This document shows, piece after piece, positions 20,491 through 30,720 of a stretch of DNA of 64,000 bases. Numbering within the stretch: the stretch's first letter is position 1; the number at the start of each line of letters is the position of its first letter. The translations under genes were made by a program, and so were the position numbers. Origin of the DNA: Torymus aiolomorphi (Eukaryota > Arthropoda > Insecta > Hymenoptera > Torymidae); NCBI GenBank assembly GCA_036365515.1, contig CM070874.1, positions 166,911,797 to 166,975,796 on the forward strand, in the 5' to 3' direction. The notes beneath the pieces are model-generated. The model was not told where the DNA came from and did no database searches. It saw only the letters and a list, made by a program, of their open reading frames with translations.

Positions 20491-23400
20491 CTCGGTCCAA
20501 TTGCCTGAAGGAGAGAGCGAAGAAGTGCCCGCGACTCAGCAGAACGAAGATAACCAGGAAACATGCTCGCGATGGTGGCTTCAAGTAGGTGTAGCCGGCT
20601 ACAGGCTACGGGCACTCTTCGATACTGGAGCTTCCTGGACTGGGATGAATTCCATCGGCTTACAGCTCGCTACAGCCTGTGGAAAAGAATTAATCCCGGC
20701 CAGCGGCCTAACGGCACGGGTAGCTAATGGGCAGAGCATAGCAGTGGTTGGCTATGTGTATCTACCCATGGTCGTGGCAGGCGTGTGCAAGGATGTGCGC
20801 GTCGCAATCATGCCAGACCTAGACACGGAGTGCTACTTGGGGGTGAACTTCATTAAGAAGTTTAGCGCCGTCTTAGACCCCACTGACAATACGCTGCATC
20901 TCAAAGATGATGATGCAAGCGTAAAGTTAGAAGTAGCCTCCATAACCGCCAATAATACGGTGTCCGTATCAGCTATAGGGTTGGCGGACCCAACAGAAGA
21001 GCAGCGCAAAGAAGCGGAAGCTTTAGTAGCTGAGCTGATGGGAAACGGCCTGGCACCATTAGGGTGTACTTCGTGGGTTGAGCATGCAGTAGACGTCGGC
21101 TCCACAAGACCCATAAAACAGAAGTACTACCCAGTATCTCGAAAACTCGAGGAAGAGATGCACAAGCAGGTGGAGGAAATGCTACTCGCGGGTATAATAG
21201 AACCTTCGACAAGCGGCTGGTCAAGCCCTGTGGTAATGGTACGCAAGTCCAACGGGAAGTTCCGTTTCTGTGTGGACTTCAGAAAAGTGAACGCAGCGTC
21301 AAGGCCAGACGCATACCCGTTACCATACATGGAGAGTATCTTAAGCAAACTGCAGAAAGCGCGATACATATCCACGTTGGATTTAAGTAGTGCGTACCAC
21401 CAAATACCACTAAATCCGGAGTCCAAAGAGACTACGGCCTTCACCGTGCCAGGCAAAGGGTTATTTCAATTTACAAGAATGCCCTACGGTCTTTCGTATG
21501 CCGAAGCGTCCTTCCAGAGGCTGATTGACAAAGTCATCGGCCCCGAACTCGAACCTTTTGCTTACTCGTATCTCGATGACATAATAATAGTCACAGAAAC
21601 ATTCGAGGAGCATAAAGAGGTTCTAAAAAGAGTTCTAGATAGGATAAAGGACGCGGGCCTCACAATAAATCGCGAGAAGAGTGTCTTCTGTCGCGATGAG
21701 GTCCAATATCTCGGGGTCATAGTAAATAGGGATGGTTTTAAACCAGACCCCGAGAAAATAAAGCCCATTATGGAATATCCGGTGCCGAAAAACCTCCGTC
21801 AGCTGAGACGCTTCCTAGGAATGGCCTCGTGGTATAGAAAGTTTTTATCAAACTTCGCCACAATTGCTGAACCACTGACCGAACTAACGAAAAAGGATCG
21901 GAAATACGAGTGGTCAACGGCACAAGAAGAGGCCTTCCAAAAACTAAAAGCGCTAGTTGCTTCTGCACCGATTCTCCACAGACCGGTATCTAACGCACAG
22001 TTCGTGGTGCAAACTGATGCGAGCGATACAGGACTTGGAGCGGTGCTATACCAGATAATAGACGGCGACGAAAGAGTCCTAGAGTTCGCTAGTCGAACTC
22101 TGAGCGCGGCCGAGAAGAATTATAGCGTGACGGAACGAGAGTGTCTAGCAATTCTCTGGGCAATCAAAAAGTTCCGTCCGTATATAGAGGCCTATGACTT
22201 CAAGGTCATCACGGATCATAGCAGCTTGAAGTGGCTCCGTGATCTCCGAAACCCATCAGGCAGGTTAGCAAGATGGGCTTTGGAACTACAAAACCACAAT
22301 TTCACAGTCGAACACCGAAAGGGCTCTTTGAACAATGTCCCAGATGCCCTTTCGCGGATGTTCGAGGAAGAGGAGCCAGCGGTCGCCGCGTTAGAGCTCG
22401 AACGCGATACAAACGACCAATGGTACCTCGAAATTGTGAAAGAGGTTCAACAGCGGCCGCGAGACTTCCCCACGTTCAAGCTGGCGGGGGGGAGTCTGTA
22501 CAAGTACGAACCTGATGAAGTCATAGACGAGTCTCTCGGCGACGATGATGCATGGAAGTTAGCAGTCCCTCACGAAAAGCGACGCGAAGTACTGAGAGAA
22601 TGCCATGACTTTCCAACTGCTGGGCACTTGGGCCGCGAGAAAACGCTAGAAAGAGTAAAGCGGAAGTATTATTGGCCACACATGTCTCGTGATGTAGCCA
22701 GATACGTGAGCCAGTGCCAAATTTGCCAGCAGTGCAAAGTCGAACAGCGCGCTCCAACAGGATTCATGGGACGCCGAATTACAGAGCGTCCATGGCAAAT
22801 CATGGCCAGCGACATTATGGGGCCCCTCCCAAAAACCACGCACGGCCACGAATACATTCTCATATTCCAGGACTTGTTCACATGCTGGATTGAAGTAATT
22901 CCGATAAAAAGGGCAGATGGTAAATCGGTAATTAAGGGACTCAACGAGCGAGTATGTCTGCGATTCGGAGTCCCGGAGGTGTTTCTCTCAGACAATGGGA
23001 CTGAATTTAAAAATGCACCATTAGAGGCATTCTTAAAGGAGAGAAACGTGCATCACACGTTTACACCTCCGTATCACCCTCAGGCCAATCCTGTCGAGCG
23101 TGTGAATCGAACGGTGAATACAATGATTATGTCTTACGCAGAGGAAAATCACCGGTCCTGGGATGAGAAACTGAATGAGCTGGCGTTCGCGTACAATACT
23201 GCCGAACACAGCTCCACAAAGATAAGTCCTGCCATGCTCATTTACGGCCGACAACCTGACCCACCGAAGACACTAAGGCGGGAGGAAGACAGGTTAGCCG
23301 AAGAACAAGGGCAGCAAGAGGCGATAAACAATTGGGTGGTACGTATGGACAAGCTCCGCGAATTGCACGTTCGGGCGGCGGCCGACGCGCAAGCGGAGCA

Positions 23401-23953
23401 GGCGAGACAAGCCAAATATTATGACGCTCATCGTCGATCTCCAGAATTCTGTCTAGGCGATCGTGTATGGAGAGAGAATAAGGTACTATCCTCAGCAGCT
23501 GAGGGGATTTCTGCCAAATTAGCCCCGAAGTACACGGGGCCCTACACGATTGTGAATATTCTAGGCGAAAACATCTATGAGATCCAAGGTGAGGATGGTC
23601 GAACGATACGTCCCGTCCATGCGCAGCAACTCAAGAGATACGTCTCAGCAGAAGTAGCCCAGGCGCTACCAGCGAGGGACTCTTCAGCCGAACGTAACAC
23701 GTCAGAGGGCCACAGAGTTAGCCAGGGGAATGTACAGCCTCGGGCGACGGCTAAGAGGCGCGGTCCACCTCGTAAGACCGCGCTATTAGTTAGGCCAGGA
23801 AAGCGTGCGAGCGATGGCCGGCCTATGCGTGTGGCCGGTCCAACAGAACCCAAGCGAGGCCCAGGGAGGCCAAAGGGTTCGAAGAAGAAGCCCGTACCTG
23901 CTGATGCCGGACTAATTAGTCCTCGTAGAACCCGAGCGTATAAAAAGCAATAA
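20177..23953 (+). CDS. pol: gypsy Pol: protease, reverse transcriptase, RNase H, integrase
   Basis: 1258 codons open without interruption (no ATG at the start; the beginning overlaps gag in the +1 frame). Protease DTGAS at residues 149-153. RT: LDLSSAYHQIPL (about 401), YLDD at 465-468. RNase H: QTDASD (Asp614), TERE (about 653), ITDHSS (Asp680). Integrase: HHCC zinc finger H810/H817/C847/C850, then catalytic Asp879, Asp939 and Glu974. The tail ends in an AT-hook-like PKRGPGRPKGSKKK (1225-1238). All catalytic residues are present, so this copy could encode active enzymes if expressed. It copies RNA to DNA in particles and inserts it in chromatin. Confidence 0.95.
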   Translation: MGKRQTHSRSRSPRKRIIGRTGSGKAGKVIISLVGVVARPTRLGRQVQGVMDLHKGQSTEGVTATSKGEATATPMLPETSRETAKGQVNTATRPPPALTSATEGNSVQLPEGESEEVPATQQNEDNQETCSRWWLQVGVAGYRLRALFDTGASWTGMNSIGLQLATACGKELIPASGLTARVANGQSIAVVGYVYLPMVVAGVCKDVRVAIMPDLDTECYLGVNFIKKFSAVLDPTDNTLHLKDDDASVKLEVASITANNTVSVSAIGLADPTEEQRKEAEALVAELMGNGLAPLGCTSWVEHAVDVGSTRPIKQKYYPVSRKLEEEMHKQVEEMLLAGIIEPSTSGWSSPVVMVRKSNGKFRFCVDFRKVNAASRPDAYPLPYMESILSKLQKARYISTLDLSSAYHQIPLNPESKETTAFTVPGKGLFQFTRMPYGLSYAEASFQRLIDKVIGPELEPFAYSYLDDIIIVTETFEEHKEVLKRVLDRIKDAGLTINREKSVFCRDEVQYLGVIVNRDGFKPDPEKIKPIMEYPVPKNLRQLRRFLGMASWYRKFLSNFATIAEPLTELTKKDRKYEWSTAQEEAFQKLKALVASAPILHRPVSNAQFVVQTDASDTGLGAVLYQIIDGDERVLEFASRTLSAAEKNYSVTERECLAILWAIKKFRPYIEAYDFKVITDHSSLKWLRDLRNPSGRLARWALELQNHNFTVEHRKGSLNNVPDALSRMFEEEEPAVAALELERDTNDQWYLEIVKEVQQRPRDFPTFKLAGGSLYKYEPDEVIDESLGDDDAWKLAVPHEKRREVLRECHDFPTAGHLGREKTLERVKRKYYWPHMSRDVARYVSQCQICQQCKVEQRAPTGFMGRRITERPWQIMASDIMGPLPKTTHGHEYILIFQDLFTCWIEVIPIKRADGKSVIKGLNERVCLRFGVPEVFLSDNGTEFKNAPLEAFLKERNVHHTFTPPYHPQANPVERVNRTVNTMIMSYAEENHRSWDEKLNELAFAYNTAEHSSTKISPAMLIYGRQPDPPKTLRREEDRLAEEQGQQEAINNWVVRMDKLRELHVRAAADAQAEQARQAKYYDAHRRSPEFCLGDRVWRENKVLSSAAEGISAKLAPKYTGPYTIVNILGENIYEIQGEDGRTIRPVHAQQLKRYVSAEVAQALPARDSSAERNTSEGHRVSQGNVQPRATAKRRGPPRKTALLVRPGKRASDGRPMRVAGPTEPKRGPGRPKGSKKKPVPADAGLISPRRTRAYKKQ

Positions 23954-24076
23954 TTGTGCCGTCCAACTTGTGTCGTACGTACTAACCTGTGTTCGTCCGA
24001 ATCATTACTACCATATTAGTAGGTACGACGACGGCCATGATTAGCAGAGCTGCTCACGGTCCCCTAAGCAGCGTCT

Positions 24077-24086
24077 GGCGGGGGGG
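24077..24086 (+). other. gypsy polypurine tract
   Basis: GGCGGGGGGG directly before the 3' LTR; would prime plus-strand synthesis. Short, and mostly G. Confidence 0.6.
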
Positions 24087-25134
24087 TGTAACGCGTGTCT
24101 AGCCGCGATTCTAATCTACCGCGCGAAGGTAGTGAGCGCGCGCGCGCAACTCCTGCGCAGCCGAATCGAGGCGCGCCGCGCGTAGCGAATCGGTCTCGCG
24201 ACGCGTAAAATGCCCGTCATCCGTCGCGAAGCTGCTAACCTGTTCCCGCGAGAAAAGGGAGCGATCTTCGTGTAGACTCTCGTGCTGTGCACATCGTTGG
24301 CTTACCCTATCTCATATTTTAGTATCCGCGCCGTCCTTTTTATTTTTATAACCGCGAGTGTAGAGTGGAGGCGCCGACCGGCAAGCGTGCGAGAGAGCAA
24401 GAGCGAGGGCAAGTCCGCGCCACTTGTGCCACGAGCGAGAGACGGCAGCGAGCCAGACTGCCAACCCATATAAGCGAGAGCGAGAGAGAGAGAGAGCGAG
24501 CGCACAACTGCCGAGAGAGCGAGAGAGACAGTCGAGTGCACCGGCTGCTCCTTAGATCGGTAAGTTATATTCTCCTCTCGCGTATTTCATGTAAAAGGCT
24601 TGCCCGGAAATCGCCCCGTGCAAGCTTTCTGTGCCGTGTACGTGCGAGTGTGTGTCAGCTCGCCGTACTTAACACTGCGCTCGAGCATAGCAGCTTCGCC
24701 GCGCGCCGTGTAGTTCGCGCGTTTGAATGTTAACGGTCGCGCGCGAAATAACTCTTTGTTCTAATCAGCACAGGCGTTGTGCTTGTAGAGATTAGTAATT
24801 GTAAATATATTGTGATATCTAGTTACTCGTCGCGTTGTTCATTACAACCTGTCCTTCTCCCGGATACCGCCGCCTCCGCGGGAAAACGACTCCGCCGGTC
24901 GTTTTCATATCTGAGCATAGCGGCCGCGCGCTTTACTCTTCGAGTGCGCGCTTTTCACTCAGCGATCCAATTAGTTGGAAAGCGAAGTTCGTGTGCGATC
25001 TTCGCGTTGTTTTCGGGATTCCAGGAGCAGATCCCCGGGCAAGTCATTTTAGTCTGACACCCGCGGCACCGTGTTCTAGGGCATCGCTGGCCTATGGCTT
25101 GTTGGGATTTTCCCCCACTAGCCATCCCGTTACA
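24087..25134 (+). repeat. gypsy 3' LTR
   Basis: 1048 bp, same ends as the 5' LTR. Differences include several C/T or G/A changes at CpG (for example ccgTgcg/ccgCgcg, ggccAcgcg/ggccGcgcg) and a shorter GA run. Confidence 0.95.
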
Positions 25135-25138
25135 GAGT

Positions 25139-25495
25139 AAAACAAAAACTGGAATATAGAAGATCCACTCTTGATTATTCCAATATTATAAAATTGAATT
25201 TTAAACATATTTATTACTTTGAATAGTAAAGCTATTTTTAGTAATTATTATTATATTGTAAATAATGTTGAATGACTGACGATGAACAAACAAGTAGCAT
25301 GAGCAAAAGTATTTGACTGGCGTAATAGTTTTTAACATCGAATATGATATATGTCATAACTTCATTTCAATGTAATACTTTCTAGGATGGAATTCTATTG
25401 CATAGTAGATATTTTGTAGAAAAAGCAACAGTCTAATAAAATTTTGTGAAATGACATTAAGTTGTAATATGACTATAATCATATTGGATGTGCCA
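25139..25495. mobile_element. foldback element, right arm beyond the gypsy insertion
   Basis: Inverse of 14996-15390, ending near 'catattggatgtgcc' (25482-25496). See the left part at 14996. Confidence 0.8.
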
Positions 25496-25673
25496 AAAAA
25501 TGACCAAAAAATGTGCTTTTTGCCTTCTTTCACTCCACAAAAAGTCCATAGTTGCTTCCTCCTAGAGGAAGCTTTGTGATAGTAATTTTTTGAGTTGTTG
25601 TAAAAACATGTTATAATCGATATTCGAGGTGTTAGGAACCAAAATACATGATTTCTGAAAAATGTCTGTATGG

Positions 25674-25674
<1 letters not shown>

Positions 25675-25714
<40 letters not shown>

Positions 25715-25737
25715 TGCGTGCGTGCGTGCGTGCGTGC

Positions 25738-25832
<95 letters not shown>
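25675..25832. repeat. (TG)n microsatellite, with a TGCG stretch
   Basis: About 155 bases of TG with an embedded (TGCG)n near 25715-25745. Sits at the same place as the CA run in the DINE copy at 55457-61322. Cys/Val and Thr/His frames here are artefacts. Confidence 0.98.
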
Positions 25833-25836
<4 letters not shown>

Positions 25837-26947
25837 CCTGGATCTCAGCTTCTACTCGATCGATTTTAACCGGACAAGTCTCATTCGTTTTGTTTTTTTT
25901 TGTGTGATGGCAGGTCAAAAATCTGTTTTTTGATTGGGCCGATTCGTTTTTGTTTTATTTCGAATTTTCGATTTTCTCAAAATTGTTTTTGGCATTTTTT
26001 CAATGATAGAATCGAGATATTTAAATCTGATGGGTAGCATTCGAAAGAGCGTAAAAAACCCTATAATTTCCAAAAAAAAAATTTCTCTAGCTATCCCGGT
26101 TCTCTCGTTATTGATAAAAACGTGTTTTTTTTTTTTTTAAAGCTTATAACTCCGAAACTAAGCGGTTAATTTTTTTGAGAAAAATCACGATAATGCAGAA
26201 TATAAATAGCTATAAGCTCTAAAAATTTGAATCCATTCTTTTGGTTAGTTTTTGAGAAAAAAATTGAAAAATGAAAAAGACGAGTTTTCTATGCCCAACG
26301 ATTACGGAAGTAAAATTGACTTAATCGCTTTAAAATTCCTTGTAGAGGTAGATTTTGTATAGTTCTCGGTCGAGTTCTTTAGGCAAAATGATCGGTCTAG
26401 AAATTTCAGAGATATTTGAGGTTAAAGTTTTTTTAACTTTTTTTTCAAATCGTAATTTCTCAAGAACGGCTTTATGTATCTGGATCGGATGGATAGCATT
26501 CGAAAGAGAATTAAAATATCTATATTTGGAAAAAAAATTTTAGGTCTAGCTATCACAGTTCTTTTGTTACAAACAAAAACAAAAACGTGTTTTTTTCAAA
26601 AAAGCTTATAACTCCTTAATCCTATCTCCTATCTTCAAAAAGTGATGGATTAGTTATGATATCAATTTATTAGTGGTTTGGTTGATGGGTGTAACGGGTT
26701 GCTAGGTCACAAAAACAAAAGTGGTGTAGTTTCGATAAAATCACAGCGCTCACCGCGCGCTTCGAGAATACTAGTGATGTTATATATGTATATATGTATA
26801 TATTATGTTAAACCTGGAACATTCTTGTCGGTTGATGTAAATAAATAAATGAATGAATAAATTTGAAAATTAATACTTTTTAATCTTCAAAATAAATTTA
26901 ATTATAATTATGGCATAATTTGTTGCAAAAATTATAAATTTTGTTCT

Positions 26948-27093
26948 TAACCTTTAGAGGACGGGGATTTGAGCTGCTCTATCTCCCATAGAAAACCCAC
27001 GAAAAAGGTATCTCATATCATGGATTCATCATGGGTAAAGTGTCGAACATGGGTTGAGCCAGTATACTGGCTTTCCGGTCCTCTAAAGGTTAA
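26948..27093. mobile_element. TTAA-flanked MITE (piggyBac-like)
   Basis: TIRs CCTTTAGAGGAC...GTCCTCTAAAGG inside TTAA on both sides. About 146 bp, no coding. TTAA and the CCT terminus fit piggyBac-type MITEs. Confidence 0.7.
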
Positions 27094-27100
27094 AAATTAA

Positions 27101-27540
27101 TTAAGGTGGCTCCAGCGGTCTAGTAGACCTAAAGCTATGAACATTTTTTACAAAAACTCATTTACACATTCCAATCTGAAAACTGATATTTGTAGATTTG
27201 TTACTGAATTTTATAAACAATTGCATATAACTTTGCAGGTTTTGAAAATTTTTCAATTTTGATATCGTTGGCTCCCCTTGAAATTTAACAAGGAAAAAAA
27301 TGAGACCTTGCAAATTAAAATTGAATGAAAAACAAAAAAGATTTGTATTTCTTATTGAATTTTTTTTTTCATGGACAAAATATACTTTTGCAAAATTGGA
27401 AATTTTCTAACAAAAATATTTTCCGTTATGTTAACAACTTTGCTTCCTGCCATATCAGTTTTCAGATTGAGATGTGTAAATGAATTTTTGTAAAAAATAT
27501 TCATAGCTTTAGGTCTACTAGTCCGCTGGAGCCACCTTAA
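27101..27540. mobile_element. second TTAA-flanked MITE with about 40-bp TIRs
   Basis: TTAAGGTGGCTCCAGCGG on the left; the complement GCTGGAGCCACCTTAA on the right, with both arms continuing through 'tctactagacc/ggtctagtaga' and 'cctaaagctatgaa'. A diverged relative starts at 42032. Confidence 0.75.
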
Positions 27541-27717
27541 AGGAATCACAAAATTAAGTTTGAGGAAGCAACGGGCCAATGAATTGGCAGCGGTTTTTTT
27601 CTGTGACCTTCTACGATCAAAAACAAAATCTTTTCATACAAGATTTTTACCGACCGAGTCAATTCCGCGGTTTTCAGCTTATAAAAAAATTAATACAATG
27701 AATTATACAAAAAAAAA

Positions 27718-27936
27718 GAGTGCACTTCGCTAGATTTTTTCATGATCTATCATCGTGCCGAATCGGAAGTCAAAATATTCAGTAGTTTTTGCGTAAAGTT
27801 TGAACAAATTTTGAGGTGGCGTCGAGCACGATGTCAAAATTTTGTTCAAAGTTTATGCAAAAACTAATGAATATTTTGACTTGAAATTTTGCAGGGAGAT
27901 AGAATACTATGAAATCAAGCGAAGTGAACTCTTGAT
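27718..27936. repeat. small foldback hairpin
   Basis: Inverted arms of about 50 bases ('gtcaaaatattcagtagttt' and complement, 27769-27880), with an outer imperfect pair 'gcacttcgctagattt'/'aaatcaagcgaagtg'. No gene. Confidence 0.65.
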
Positions 27937-28233
27937 TTTGTGTGATTTGTAAAAAAAAAAATATAGTTTTCCCTGGTAAAAATTTTTACGTGATAAATTA
28001 TGTGATTAGACACATACTAAAACACGTACTTTATCACGTCATTTGGCATTTATAAAAGCACGTGCTTTTGCACATGCCGAATCACGTATTAAATAATGTG
28101 ACTAATAACTTGCTTTTTTCGAACCGATTTGGCATGTATAAAATCACATGATTTTATACATGATAAATCATGTGATATAAGACAATTTGATATACAATAT
28201 AAATAAGGAAACTATTATTTTTAATACTTTCAT

Positions 28234-28644
28234 TGTAACGCGTGCGCGAGTTAGGTAATTTGAGATTCGAATTACCCGCGCCGAGCAGGCATGCTCACTG
28301 GGGGCGCGAGCGCGCGAGCATTCTGACCGGATGAGAACGGTCTCGCGACGCGTAATATGCCCGTCGCGTACCCGCGAAGCTGCTACGGCTTTATGCGAGT
28401 CACGGCAGCCATCTTCGTGTCTGCCATCGCGCCGTGAGCATCTCCCCCGTGTCTCTGGGAAGTTACCGCGTTCGCGCCGTATAGTTTGGTAGCTATAGCT
28501 TTATCGCGGGTGAAGTGGAGGCGCGGACTAGCGTGCGAGTAAGGGAGAGAGAGAGAGAGCAATCCTGCGCCGCTACAAGCAGCACGAGAGACAGCGAGCG
28601 AGAAGCCGGCAGCCAGCCCGCCTGCCGACCCAATACAGCGAGTA

Positions 28645-28675
<31 letters not shown>

Positions 28676-29317
28676 TCGCAACTGCTGTGCGAGCGACAGA
28701 AAGCGAGAGAGAGCCGAGTGCACCGGCTGCTCCTTCTTAACGTAAGTTTTCTACTCTCCTCTCGCGGGTTTATTATAAAGGCTCGCACGGAAATCGCCCC
28801 GTGCAAGCTTTCTGTGCCGTGTACGTGCGGGTGTGTGTCAGCCCGCCGTACTTTAACTCCGCGCGCGATATTAGCAGCTTCGCCGCGCGCCGTATTGTTC
28901 GCGCATTTGAATCTTAACCGTCGCGCGCGAACTAACTTATTGTTTTAAACAGCGCTTGCTATGTGCTTGTAAATACCATTGGTTTTAATATACTGTGATA
29001 TCTAGTTACTCGTCGCGTTGTTCATTACAACCTGTCCTTCTCCTGGATACCGCCGCCTCTGCAGGAAAACGACTCCGCCGGTCGTTTTCATATCTGAGCG
29101 TAGCGGCCGCGCGCTTTACTCTTCGAGCGCGCGCTTTTCACTCAGCGATCCAATTAGTTGGAAAGCGAAGTTCGTGTGCGATCTTCGCGTTGTTTTCGGG
29201 ATTCCAGGAGCAGATCCCCGGGCAAGTCATTTTAGTCTGACACCCGCGGCACCGTGTTCTAGGGCATCGCTGGCCGGTGGCTTGTTGGGATTTTCCCCCA
29301 CTAGCCATCCCGTTACA
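28234..29317 (+). repeat. solo gypsy LTR (diverged subfamily)
   Basis: Starts TGTAACGCG and ends CCCGTTACA like the gypsy LTRs; the 3' third (from about 29000) is almost identical, the 5' part is diverged. A 4-bp duplication TCAT flanks it (28230-28233, 29318-29321), as expected for LTR-LTR recombination after insertion. Confidence 0.9.
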
Positions 29318-29400
29318 TCATAAATGATATTAAAATTATGATGCAAATAATAAGGAGGTGTTTTATAAAAATTGAAAACTGACTTAGAAAGGCCTTTTTT

Positions 29401-29490
29401 CTGATACGGCCGAGCGGTCACCCATCCAAGTATTAACCGCGCCGATTGTTGCTTAACTTACGTGAACCGACGGCCATGCAGCCGAGAACT
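29401..29490 (-). ncRNA. 5S rRNA-derived segment, left arm
   Basis: Read on the minus strand it contains the 5S internal promoter: TAAGTTAAGCAAC (A box), ATCGGCGCGG, and TACTTGGATGGGTGACCGC (C box). About 90 bases of the 3' two-thirds of 5S are recognisable; the 5' part is replaced. Not a functional 5S gene. Confidence 0.8.
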
Positions 29491-29920
29491 CCTCCAAGGA
29501 TGTATTTGATCTACTGCTTCTATAAAAGCGATATAGCAAAACTATATCATACCAACACTAAATTTTTTTTTTTTTTATTAAATAATAGTAGTACAGTATT
29601 TTATTAAATAATAATGTCCTTGGCTATTTTTTAAAATTTATTTTAATGTTAAAATATGTACCATGACCGAAGTATCATTTATTGTTTATTTACTAAGTAT
29701 AATAGAAAATTATCTTTATCCAAAACAAGAATTGCAACGAATTTCATTTCAAGCTAAATATTCATAATATATAGGATATTTATGATACATAATTTGTTAT
29801 TATTAATAAATTATTTGTAAATAAATACTATTAGTTAATAAAAAACAAATTTAATGTTGGTATGATATAGTTTTGCTATATCATTGCTTTTATAGAAAAA
29901 GTAGATCAAAGGCATCGTTG

Positions 29921-30012
29921 GAGGAGTTCTGACTGCATGGCCGTCGGTTCACGTAAGTTAAGCAACAATCGGCGCAGTTAATACTTGGATGGATGACCGC
30001 TCGGCCATATCA
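29921..30012 (+). ncRNA. 5S rRNA-derived segment, right arm
   Basis: Mirror copy of the left module: TAAGTTAAGCAAC, then TACTTGGATGGATGACCGC (one C-box change), then CGGCCATATCAG. Transcription from it would run outward, toward the right end of the foldback element. Confidence 0.8.
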
Positions 30013-30354
30013 GTAAAAAGGCCTTCAAGTCAGTTTTCAATTTTATAAAACACCTCCTTATTATTTGCAACATAATTTTAATATCATTTATGAAAGAATT
30101 AAAAATAATAGTTTTCTTATTTATATTATATATCAAATTTTTTTATATCACATGATTTATCACGTATAAAATCACGTGATTTTACACATGCCAAATCGGT
30201 TCGAAAAAAGCAAGTTATTAGTCACATTATTTAATACGTGATTCGGCATTTGCAAAAGCACGTGCTTTTATACATGCCAAATCACGTGATAAAGCACGTG
30301 TTTTAGTATGTGTCTAATCACATAATTTATCACGTAAAAATTTTTACCAGGGTT

Positions 30355-30720
30355 GGTTATCATATGTTTATTGCGTACAGTATTTATGGGAAGATGGCGC
30401 TACAAGCGTACCGTCCGCGACCGTGAGCCCGCCGCCGTCCGCCGTGTGCGATCGAGTAATACCAACGAATATAGACGCATCTAGAAGCGTACGTCAGATG
30501 GGGGGCGAGGACGAAAAAAAATTAGTTCCGCCTTGACCGAGTGATGGCGCTAGCATTGACTTTGTATGCTTCTCTTCTCACTTCTGCGAATCGCGGCTCG
30601 GCGGCTCGGGCGCGCGCCGTCCGCGGCCCGCCGGCCCGCGCCGTTCACGATGATCCAGGCGCAAGCGCCGTAAAGTATGACTGCATGATGATTTGCAATT
30701 TTACATGTTATAAAATTTTT
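30355..30720. other. CpG-rich unique island
   Basis: About 300 bases of GC-rich, non-repetitive sequence (30390-30690) with 'gatggcgctac' and 'gatggcgctagc' near its ends. A 61-codon frame (30541-30726) has no recognised motif. Could be host DNA or a TE promoter. Confidence 0.3.

Larger units (their letters stand above)
16174..25134 (+). mobile_element. Ty3/gypsy LTR retrotransposon, nearly intact, no env
   Basis: LTRs 16174-17225 and 24087-25134 both start TGTAACGCG and end CCCGTTACA. A 4-bp target duplication GAGT flanks it (16170-16173, 25135-25138). Order: LTR, primer-binding site, long leader, gag in two overlapping frames, pol with PR-RT-RNaseH-IN, G-rich tract, LTR. The LTRs differ at about ten sites in 1.05 kb, so the insertion is fairly recent. 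No envelope frame is present, so this reads as a retrotransposon. Confidence 0.95.
25554..27597 (+). repeat. DINE/Helentron-like element, complete ends
   Basis: 5' end: hairpin GCTTCCTCcTAGAGGAAGC (25554-25572). 3' end: TTTGAGGAAGC, then hairpin GCCAATgaATTGGC (27576-27589) and GCGGTTTTTTT. GCTTCCTC at one end and GAGGAAGC near the other form the short subterminal inverted repeat. A (TG)n core and the 'cgaaagag...cggttctctcgtta' blocks lie between. Two MITEs (26948-27093, 27101-27540) are inserted. No Rep-helicase, so non-autonomous. Confidence 0.6.
27969..30354. mobile_element. large foldback element carrying 5S-derived modules
   Basis: Ends CCCTGGTAAAAATTTTTACG and its complement (27969, 30354). 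Arms are inverted over about 270 bases outside the solo LTR insertion (27969-28233 against about 30090-30354) and continue inside it (29318-29500 against 29920-30085). They are rich in 'atcacgtgat', 'gcacgtgc' and similar palindromes. No transposase. Each arm holds a 5S rRNA-like segment. Confidence 0.85.

Noticed and set aside
25562..25933. Cys/Val- and Thr/His-rich frames
   Set aside because: Translation of the (TG)n/(CA)n microsatellite.
29401..30012. Functional 5S rRNA genes
   Set aside because: Only the 3' two-thirds match and the copies are inverted within a transposon; the 5' end of 5S is missing.
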